64,000 nt of DNA from Thermodesulfobacteriota bacterium (GTDB taxonomy: Bacteria > Desulfobacterota > Thermodesulfobacteria > Thermodesulfobacteriales > Thermodesulfobacteriaceae). The notes beneath the pieces were generated by a model. It saw only the letters and a list, made by a program, of their open reading frames with translations, ran no database searches and had not been told where the DNA came from. Made by a program: the position numbers and the translations under genes. The DNA is taken from positions 38,739 through 102,738 of the forward strand of contig JAADEG010000033.1 of the NCBI GenBank assembly GCA_013153525.1, read 5' to 3'. Of this stretch, positions 49,001 to 56,292 are shown in pieces. How positions within the stretch are numbered: position 1 is the first letter of the stretch; every line of letters begins with the position of its first letter.

Positions 49001-49782
49001 AAAGAAGGGACTTTTTAAAGTTTGGTGGTTTAACCTTGCTTGGTACCGCAGTTTCTTCAGTAGTTAACGAAGTACTAAGTGGGGAGGTGAAAGCTGAAGA
49101 ATACGAACCCTCCCCAAAACAATTAGTAGGTAAACATTGGGGAATAGCTATTGAAGTTAAGAAGTGTAAGGAAGCACAAAGTAAGTGTGGATTTAAGTGT
49201 ATAGAGGTTTGTAATTATTTACATAACATTCCACAGATTCCTGATAAGAAAAAGGAGATTAAGTGGATTTGGCATGACGAATTTGAGCATGCATTTCCAG
49301 AGCAGGGAACTAATGAATACTTAAATGAGTACTTCAAGGGTGTCCCTTTTATTTTACTTTGTAATCATTGTGAACATCCTCCGTGTGTAAGAGTTTGTCC
49401 TACTCGTGCAACCTTTAAGCGTGAAGACGGAATAGTTATGATGGATTATCATAGATGTATAGGATGTCGTTTTTGTATGGCAGCATGTCCTTATGGAGCA
49501 AGGTCTTTTAACTGGTATGATCCGAGAAGATTTTTAAAGAAAGTGAATCCAGAATATCCAACCAGAACTAAGGGAGTCGTTGAGAAGTGTATGTTGTGTT
49601 ACGAAAGACTTGCTGATGGTAAGATACCTGCATGTGTAGAAGCCTGTCCAGTAAAGGCACTGCATTTTGGAGACTTAAATGATCCAAATTCAGAGATCAA
49701 CAAAGTTATTAAAGGTAGAATGGTAATTAGAAGAAAAGAAGAGCTTGGAACTGGACCATCAATTCTTTACATAGTTGACTAA
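48991..49782 (+). CDS. dsrO: DsrMKJOP periplasmic Fe-S subunit DsrO
   Basis: Tat-type RRDFLKFGG signal and several [4Fe-4S] clusters. Confidence 0.94.
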   Translation: MAIKRRDFLKFGGLTLLGTAVSSVVNEVLSGEVKAEEYEPSPKQLVGKHWGIAIEVKKCKEAQSKCGFKCIEVCNYLHNIPQIPDKKKEIKWIWHDEFEHAFPEQGTNEYLNEYFKGVPFILLCNHCEHPPCVRVCPTRATFKREDGIVMMDYHRCIGCRFCMAACPYGARSFNWYDPRRFLKKVNPEYPTRTKGVVEKCMLCYERLADGKIPACVEACPVKALHFGDLNDPNSEINKVIKGRMVIRRKEELGTGPSILYIVD

Positions 49783-49819
49783 AAATGACGACAAAAAATT
49801 TTAAAGGAGAGGTGTAGGT

Positions 49820-51010
49820 ATGATAGAGAAGGCTCTACACGGAAGTAGAAAGTATTGGATATGGTTAGCGTTTTTAGGAGTATTTATTTTAATAGGATTT
49901 TTGTGTTACTTACATCAGTGGAAGATAGGTTTAGGTGTTACTGGAATGAGTCGTGATGTATCTTGGGGATTCTATATTGCTAACTTTACTTTTTTAGTTG
50001 GAGTTGCAGCTGGAGCGGTAATGATCGTTTTACCGTACTATTGGCACAATTATAAGGTTTATGGAAAGATAACTGTTCTTGGAGAATTTCTTGCAATAGC
50101 AGCAGTTATGATGTGTTTACTTTTTATTTTCGTGGACCTTGGTCAACCTATGAGAGCAATGAATGTTTTAAGGTATCCTACTCCTCACTCTGTATTCTTC
50201 TTTGATGCTTGCGTCTTAAACGGCTATCTTTTATTAAACCTCATTTGTGGATGGACGGTATTACATTCTTATTACAAAGGAACTAAGTATCCTTCTTGGC
50301 TAAAGCCTATAATTTACATTGCAATTCTTTGGGCACCAAGCATTCACATCGTTACGGCATTTATCTACCAAGGTTTACCTGGTCGTGAATTCTGGTTAAC
50401 TGCAATTATGGCACCAAGATTTCTTGCATCTGCATTTTGTGCAGGACCTGCATTTATTATAGTAGCTGCTTTACTTTTAAAGAAAGTTGCAAACTTTGAT
50501 CCTGGTAAACAGGCAATTGATTCCTTAGCTAAAACAGTAGCTTATGCATTCATAGCTAACTTACTTATGTTCTTTTTTGAAGTTTTTACTGCTTTTTACA
50601 GTAACATTCCAGGACACAAAGCACCACTTAAGTATTTATTTGTAGGACTTAATGGACACTCTGAATGGGTTCCTTTTATGTGGGCAGGAGCTATTATGGC
50701 AGCTATAGCTATTATTCTTTTGGTCATTCCTAAGACCCGTAAGAACGAGGCAACTCTCACGATTGCGTGTATTTGCGTATTCTTTGCGTGCTGGATTGAC
50801 AAGGGAATTGGATTACTCGTAGGAGGATATACTCCTACTCCATTTGATACGATTACACCCTATGTTCCAACACTTCCAGAGATTGGTATTGTATTAGGTG
50901 TATGGGCTGTAGGATTTTTCGTACTTACTATTCTTTACAAGATCTTCCTTGGTGTGTATAGATCAAAAGAACTCGTAGTTAAGTATAACGGGGTACTTTA
51001 CAAGAAATAA
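49820..51010 (+). CDS. dsrP: DsrMKJOP NrfD-like membrane subunit DsrP
   Basis: NrfD/PsrC-type polytopic protein after dsrO. Confidence 0.94.
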   Translation: MIEKALHGSRKYWIWLAFLGVFILIGFLCYLHQWKIGLGVTGMSRDVSWGFYIANFTFLVGVAAGAVMIVLPYYWHNYKVYGKITVLGEFLAIAAVMMCLLFIFVDLGQPMRAMNVLRYPTPHSVFFFDACVLNGYLLLNLICGWTVLHSYYKGTKYPSWLKPIIYIAILWAPSIHIVTAFIYQGLPGREFWLTAIMAPRFLASAFCAGPAFIIVAALLLKKVANFDPGKQAIDSLAKTVAYAFIANLLMFFFEVFTAFYSNIPGHKAPLKYLFVGLNGHSEWVPFMWAGAIMAAIAIILLVIPKTRKNEATLTIACICVFFACWIDKGIGLLVGGYTPTPFDTITPYVPTLPEIGIVLGVWAVGFFVLTILYKIFLGVYRSKELVVKYNGVLYKK

Positions 51011-51038
51011 AAATGAAAGAGGAGTTTTAGAAAAATAG

Positions 51039-51067
51039 AAGGGGGCTTTTATGCCCCCTTTTTTTAT
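51039..51067 (+). terminator. Rho-independent terminator after dsrP
   Basis: AAGGGGGC-TTTTAT-GCCCCCTT followed by TTTTTTT. Confidence 0.88.
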
Positions 51068-51072
51068 TTGTT

Positions 51073-52464
51073 ATGGATATGAATTATCAAATTCCACGCA
51101 TTTTAATTTCTTCGCACAAGGGAGGAGCTGGAAAAACCCTGTTCACTGTAGGTCTTATAGCCCTATTAAAAGATCAAGGACTTAAAGTTTCTGCGTTTAA
51201 AAAAGGTCCTGATTACATAGATGCAGGATGGCTTTCAAGGGTCTCTGGAGTTCCTTGTAGAAATCTTGACTTGTTTTTATTTGGGGAAGAAGAAAACCTT
51301 TATTCTTTTTTTCTTGGATCAAGAAATAAAGACATAGCAATAATTGAAGGAAATAGGGGACTTTTTGATGGTATGGACGAGCACGGTAGTTGTAGTACTG
51401 CAAAACTTGCTAAGCTTTTAAAAGCACCGATTATTCTTGTACTTGATTGTACCAAAGTTACTCGTAGTCTTGCTGCACTTGTTAAAGGTTTTCTTGAATT
51501 TGAGCAAGGGGTAGAAATAAAAGGGGTGATTCTTAATAAAATTGCAAGACCCAGGCATCAAAAAGTTATTACTAAGGCTATAGAAACATATACAGACGCA
51601 AAGGTTATTGGAGCTGTACCCAAGCTTAAAAAGTTACCTCCAGAAAGACATTTAGGACTTGTAACATCGTGTGAGTATAAAGAATGGGAATTTTTAGAAG
51701 AATTAAAAGAACACATAAAAAATAGCGTAAATCTTGAAGAAGTTTTGAAAATAGCGAAAAGCGCAGTTCCAATAAAAATTTTAAAAAAAGTTGAGTTTGA
51801 AGTAAAAAAAAGAAATGAGTTTAGGATAGGAGTATTTAAAGACGAGGCTTTCCAATTTTATTATCCTGAGAACTTGGAAGTACTTGAGGTATTAGGAGCT
51901 GAGATAATGTGGATTAATTCCATAAATACTAAAAGGCTTCCAGAAGTAGATGGATTGTACTTAGGAGGTGGATTTCCTGAAGTAAAAGGAGAAGAGCTTG
52001 CAGAAAATAGAGATCTTGCTAAGGATGTTAAAGATGCTGTTTTAAGTGGGATGCCGGTTTATGCTGAGTGTGGAGGATTTATGTACTTAGGAAAAGAAGT
52101 TAGGTGGAGAGGACACAATTATCCAATGACTGGAGTGTTACCTATTATTTTTGAGGTAAAGAAAAGACCTCAGGGGCACGGATACATAATTGCAAAAGTG
52201 AAAAAGGAAAATCCTTACTTTAAAGTAGGAAGTATTATAAAAGGGCATGAGTTTCATTATTCTAAACCACTAAGTATTGACGAAAATAAAGAGATGGAGT
52301 ATATATTTGAGTTGGAAAAAGGATTTGGAATTGATGGAAAGAGGGATGGAATTTTGTACAAGAATTTATTTGCAAGTTATACCCATATTCACATTTTTAG
52401 TGTAAAATGTTGGGCAGAAAATTTTGTAAGGAAAATAGAGGAGTTTAAATCTAAAAAAACATAA
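51073..52464 (+). CDS. dsrN: CobB/CbiA-type cobyrinate a,c-diamide synthase homolog; by context DsrN-type siroheme amidase
   Basis: SSHKGGAGKTLFTVGLIALL; FKKGPDYIDAGWLS; GLYLGGGFPEVKGEEL; YAECGGFMYLG; immediately after dsrMKJOP. Confidence 0.75.
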   Translation: MDMNYQIPRILISSHKGGAGKTLFTVGLIALLKDQGLKVSAFKKGPDYIDAGWLSRVSGVPCRNLDLFLFGEEENLYSFFLGSRNKDIAIIEGNRGLFDGMDEHGSCSTAKLAKLLKAPIILVLDCTKVTRSLAALVKGFLEFEQGVEIKGVILNKIARPRHQKVITKAIETYTDAKVIGAVPKLKKLPPERHLGLVTSCEYKEWEFLEELKEHIKNSVNLEEVLKIAKSAVPIKILKKVEFEVKKRNEFRIGVFKDEAFQFYYPENLEVLEVLGAEIMWINSINTKRLPEVDGLYLGGGFPEVKGEELAENRDLAKDVKDAVLSGMPVYAECGGFMYLGKEVRWRGHNYPMTGVLPIIFEVKKRPQGHGYIIAKVKKENPYFKVGSIIKGHEFHYSKPLSIDENKEMEYIFELEKGFGIDGKRDGILYKNLFASYTHIHIFSVKCWAENFVRKIEEFKSKKT

Positions 52465-52476
52465 AGGAGGTGTAGT

Positions 52477-52665
52477 ATGTTTGAGATTACAGTAAACTTG
52501 GACACTTGCGAAGCATGTGGAACCTGCGTAGAGTCTTGCCCTGGACAGGTTTATGACAAAGGAGATGATGGAAAGCCCATCGTTGCAAGACCAGAAGATT
52601 GTCTTGGATGTATGACCTGTGTAGAAGTATGCCCAACAGGTTCTATTACTGTAAATGAAGTGTAA
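52477..52665 (+). CDS. 2[4Fe-4S] ferredoxin
   Basis: CEACGTCVESCPG...CLGCMTCVEVCP. Confidence 0.93.
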   Translation: MFEITVNLDTCEACGTCVESCPGQVYDKGDDGKPIVARPEDCLGCMTCVEVCPTGSITVNEV

Positions 52666-52675
52666 AAAATAAGGG

Positions 52676-52698
52676 AGGGGGCTTTTTGCCCCCTTTTA
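52676..52698 (+). terminator. Terminator between ferredoxin and coaD
   Basis: AGGGGGC-TTTTT-GCCCCCT followed by TTT. Confidence 0.8.
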
Positions 52699-53187
52699 AC
52701 TTGAAAATTTTTCTTTTAACTTTTTAGCTACTATAGAAGGGACTAAGTCTTCTACATTTCCTCCGAGTTTAGCTGCTTCTTTTATAATAGAAGAACTTAA
52801 AAATATCCACTTTAAGCTCGGTAATAAGAAAACTGTATCTATGTTATTTGATAGCTTTCTATTCATTAAAGCAAGTTGCATTTCGTATTCAAAGTCAGAT
52901 ACAGCTCTTAAACCCCTTACGATTACATTAGCTCCACACTTTTTAGCAAATTCTACGAGTAAACCCGAAAATATTGCGACTTCAACTCTATCTCCGTCTG
53001 AAAGCTCTTTTATAGCCTCTTTTACGAGATTTAATCTTTCTTCTTTAGTAAAAAGTGGCTTTTTAGCTGGATTTTCTCCAATTGCTACGATGACCTTGTC
53101 AAAAAGTTTTAAAGCTCTTTTTATTATGTCTAAGTGCCCATTGGTAATAGGATCAAATGTTCCTGGATATATAGCTACTTTTCCCAT
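52696..53187 (-). CDS. coaD: Phosphopantetheine adenylyltransferase
   Basis: AIYPGTFDPITNGHLDIIKRALKLFD; IVRGLRAVSDFEYEMQLALMNR. Confidence 0.97.
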   Translation of the reverse strand: MGKVAIYPGTFDPITNGHLDIIKRALKLFDKVIVAIGENPAKKPLFTKEERLNLVKEAIKELSDGDRVEVAIFSGLLVEFAKKCGANVIVRGLRAVSDFEYEMQLALMNRKLSNNIDTVFLLPSLKWIFLSSSIIKEAAKLGGNVEDLVPSIVAKKLKEKFSS

Positions 53188-53197
53188 ACATCCTCCT

Positions 53198-54637
53198 TTA
53201 TTTACAAAAGTTTATAAAGAGGACTTTACACACTTTGTGATTGTCAATTTTACCAAATCCTAAAAGACCATCCAAAATTTCAAAGTAATTAGTATTATGC
53301 TCAGGATCTTTAACTCTTCTAAACAAAAAAGCAACTTCAAAAACACTTCTTTTACCGATAGTTTCTTTAGTAATAAAACCCCATAAAATACTTAAATTAC
53401 TTTTGTCACCTTTTTTTTGAAACTCTATCAATTTTAAAAAAGGAAGGTAATTTTCTTCTACACCTCTGTTTCTAATAGGAATGATGTATGGAAAGTACCA
53501 ATGTTTTTCAGAGGTACCATTAAAATTGCTTCGCTCTTCCCAATAAATAAAAGGCCAAAGCTTTATTTGTTTCTTTACATAATTATTTGCGTAAATTTTG
53601 GTAAACTTAGAAAGTATCAAAAATCTAAAGTCTTTTTTTATAAAAAAGCTGTGTTTTTCTTTTATATAATCTCTGTTATAACATATAAAAGGCCACAAAA
53701 TACAATAATCCTTAGAATAAGGAGTGCGAGTATAAGTGTAAATAGGCCAAAACCTTATTGAGTTTATTTCTTCGCCTTTTATTCTTACGAAAATCGGCCA
53801 AGGAGCATCTATTTCTTCAGAATAAGGCTCTTTTTTCTTTATAAACTTAAAAAAAGGCCACAAAAATATCTGTTTTTCACAAAATCTACTCCTTTCTTTT
53901 GCGTAAAAAGGAAAAATTATTATTTTGTCAAAGGCGTTTTCTTCTTTACCTTTAGTATATTCTCTTATGTAAAAAGGCCACAAAAAAAATTCTTTTCTAA
54001 CGCTTCCTAACTGTATTTTTTCGTAAAAAGGGAAAAACTTAAATCCACTATAATTGGGATTAGAAGAGTGAATTATTCTTATTAAAGGCCACAAAATACT
54101 TGTAGCGTTGTAGTTTGGATATTCAACTTTAGTATAAATAGGCCACAAAAAAAATGTTATTTGTTTGGTTGCAAATTTTTCTTTAAATACTCCGTAAATT
54201 GGAAAAAGTCCTCCATAAGAACTACCTGATGAAGTGTGTCCCCAGAAAATTAAAAGTATGTTGTTGTAACTTTCGCTTTTTCCACCAAATGGATCAAACC
54301 TTTCGTGAAAAAATATTATAGGAACTATTCCAAAAAATCTTCTAAAAGGAGATACTTCGTACTTTCCAAGGGGGGACAAAAAAAATGCTTGTTTTTTGTT
54401 TGGATAAGTAATGGAAGTATATATAGGTCTTAAACTTAGTTTTTTAAACTTAGGTGTTTTTTTGTAAAGTACAAAAGGACCAAGAACTCTTAATTGAGTA
54501 GAACTTTTGCTCTTTGTGTAAACGAAAAAAGGCCAGAGATTTATTCTCGTTTCAAATTTATCCGAATACCCATATGCATTAGTTGAAACACTACATAAAA
54601 AAACAAAAATAACGAATCTGAAGAACAGAGCTTTCAT
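53198..54637 (-). CDS. Secreted protein with repeated LWPF/LWPI motifs, predicted beta-rich
   Basis: Signal peptide MKALFFRFVIFVFLCSVSTNAYG; many FFLWPFY-type repeat units. Confidence 0.75.
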   Translation of the reverse strand: MKALFFRFVIFVFLCSVSTNAYGYSDKFETRINLWPFFVYTKSKSSTQLRVLGPFVLYKKTPKFKKLSLRPIYTSITYPNKKQAFFLSPLGKYEVSPFRRFFGIVPIIFFHERFDPFGGKSESYNNILLIFWGHTSSGSSYGGLFPIYGVFKEKFATKQITFFLWPIYTKVEYPNYNATSILWPLIRIIHSSNPNYSGFKFFPFYEKIQLGSVRKEFFLWPFYIREYTKGKEENAFDKIIIFPFYAKERSRFCEKQIFLWPFFKFIKKKEPYSEEIDAPWPIFVRIKGEEINSIRFWPIYTYTRTPYSKDYCILWPFICYNRDYIKEKHSFFIKKDFRFLILSKFTKIYANNYVKKQIKLWPFIYWEERSNFNGTSEKHWYFPYIIPIRNRGVEENYLPFLKLIEFQKKGDKSNLSILWGFITKETIGKRSVFEVAFLFRRVKDPEHNTNYFEILDGLLGFGKIDNHKVCKVLFINFCK

Positions 54638-54647
54638 GACACCAAAA

Positions 54648-54676
54648 ATTATAGATTAATAATGTCATTGTGTCAA
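54648..54676 (-). promoter_or_regulatory. Consensus sigma-70 promoter for the LWPF-repeat gene
   Basis: Minus strand TTGACA - 17 nt - TATAAT, exact match to both hexamers. Confidence 0.85.
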
Positions 54677-54709
54677 GGAGTACAGGGGGGTTTTAAAAAC
54701 CTGAAGGAC

Positions 54710-54745
54710 TTAACCAAATTGGTTAATCAAAGTGGTTAAAAACCA
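54710..54745. promoter_or_regulatory. Two palindromes upstream of the sigma-54 promoter, candidate activator binding sites
   Basis: TTAACCAAATTGGTTAA (54710-54726) and TGGTTAAAAACCA (54733-54745). Confidence 0.5.
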
Positions 54746-54787
54746 AAGTGATTATTTTTATTCCCTTGATGTTTATTAGGTTTAATT

Positions 54788-54804
54788 TTGGCACAATAGT
54801 TGCT
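54788..54804 (+). promoter_or_regulatory. Sigma-54 promoter
   Basis: TTGGCAC-N5-TTGCT, matching TGGCAC-N5-TTGCW. Confidence 0.88.
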
Positions 54805-54840
54805 TAAAAAAACAAAAAAAATTAAGGTTGAGGGTATAAT

Positions 54841-56292
54841 ATGAAGAAAAAGTACATCGTCCCCCCAGGATTAAAATATAAAGTACAAGAATTTATCGCT
54901 CATTATAAAGCATCAAAAGGATATCCTATAATTATATGCGGTGCTTCAGGAGTAGGTAAGTCTTTATTTTTACACATTTTTAAAAGACTTTACAGAAAAG
55001 AATATGGAGAAGATGTCCCAATTATTCAAGTTAATTGTGCTCATTTTGAAGGAGACTTAGCAAGGTCAGAACTTTTTGGTCACGAAAAAGGAGCTTTTAC
55101 TCATGCAATAAGAACTAAGGAAGGCTGGATAAAACAAGCCGATGGAGGGGTTTTAATTCTTGAAGAAATAGGAGAATTACCTTATTCTACACAAGCTAAA
55201 CTTTTGACCTTTATAGAAAACGGAGAGTTTCACAAAGTAGGTTCAACCTTTATTGAAAAGGCAAATGTACAAATAGTAGCAGCTACCAATAACGAAAAGT
55301 CCTTGAGAAAAGACTTTTTTTACAGATTTTTTCCTTTTTATGTACCTCCTATTTATCAAAGAAGAGAAGATGTTCTTTATTACTTAGCTTTTAAAGCTCC
55401 AGATGTAGTGAAAGAGCTTATGCCCTGGGAATTACTTATTTTGTTATCGTATAACTGGCCTGGAAATGTAAGAGAAATAGAAAGAATTGCAAAGATTTTA
55501 AAAAGACACAAAATACTTCAAAAAGAAATCTCTATAGATTCACTTGTAAAAGTTAAAACTTTCGTAAAAACTGATGTAGGTGATTTAAAAACTAATCTTG
55601 CATTTTTTAAAGCTTTTGTAAGAAGTGGTTTGAGTTTTATAGATAAAAGAGATTCTGAATTAAAACCTCACAAAATTTGTTCTCTTTATTCAGAGCTTAA
55701 AAAGTTTGGAATAAAAATTGAGTACTTAGAAACTTTATTAAATTCTTTTGGTTTAGGATTTTCCTTTTTTAATAATGACAAAGTTCTTAAAAAGTTTGAA
55801 AGTATTAATAAGTACCTTGAATATGACGAAGAACTTGATGTATTTTTCGTAAAAAAAGTTCCAATGTTTGAAAAGATTTACAAAGGATTTCAAAAATTTT
55901 GTGAAATATTTTCACAAGACGAGAAAACTTCTAAAGATGTTTTAGAAGTTTTAGAAAAAAACAACAACGGATTTAATTACACTAAAAGAAATTACGAAGA
56001 ACTTCAGCTCGTAGAAGATATCAAAAATTGGCAAAAGCAAAAGGCTTTAGAGAGTGAATTTTTTAACAACGGAAATGGAAACGGAAACGGGAATGGTAAT
56101 GGGAATGGTAACGGAAATGGAAAGTCTTCGTTTCCTTGGACATCGTTTACTAAGGACGAACTTTTAAAGAGATACTATCAAGAAATTTTAAAAGCAACTA
56201 ATGGTAATCAAAAGGAAGCCTCAAAAATAGCAGGTATGAATTACTCAACTTTTAGGGATCACTTAAAAAAATATTGTTTATTTCAAGGTTAA
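54841..56292 (+). CDS. Sigma-54-interaction AAA+ domain transcriptional regulator with C-terminal Fis-type HTH
   Basis: Walker A GASGVGKS, ELFGHEKGAFTHA, GGVLILEEIGELP, NWPGNVREIERIAK, HTH NQKEASKIAGMNYSTFRDHLKKY. Confidence 0.9.
   Translation: MKKKYIVPPGLKYKVQEFIAHYKASKGYPIIICGASGVGKSLFLHIFKRLYRKEYGEDVPIIQVNCAHFEGDLARSELFGHEKGAFTHAIRTKEGWIKQADGGVLILEEIGELPYSTQAKLLTFIENGEFHKVGSTFIEKANVQIVAATNNEKSLRKDFFYRFFPFYVPPIYQRREDVLYYLAFKAPDVVKELMPWELLILLSYNWPGNVREIERIAKILKRHKILQKEISIDSLVKVKTFVKTDVGDLKTNLAFFKAFVRSGLSFIDKRDSELKPHKICSLYSELKKFGIKIEYLETLLNSFGLGFSFFNNDKVLKKFESINKYLEYDEELDVFFVKKVPMFEKIYKGFQKFCEIFSQDEKTSKDVLEVLEKNNNGFNYTKRNYEELQLVEDIKNWQKQKALESEFFNNGNGNGNGNGNGNGNGNGKSSFPWTSFTKDELLKRYYQEILKATNGNQKEASKIAGMNYSTFRDHLKKYCLFQG

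Noticed and set aside
53690-54150. Regularly recurring GGCCACAAAA looked at first like a degenerate repeat array (CRISPR-like)
   Set aside because: Units lie in frame within an ORF, encode LWP(F/I), spacing is irregular and the intervening DNA is coding
56071-56123. Short tandem repeat considered as CRISPR or intergenic VNTR
   Set aside because: Lies in frame inside the sigma-54 activator and encodes (NG)n
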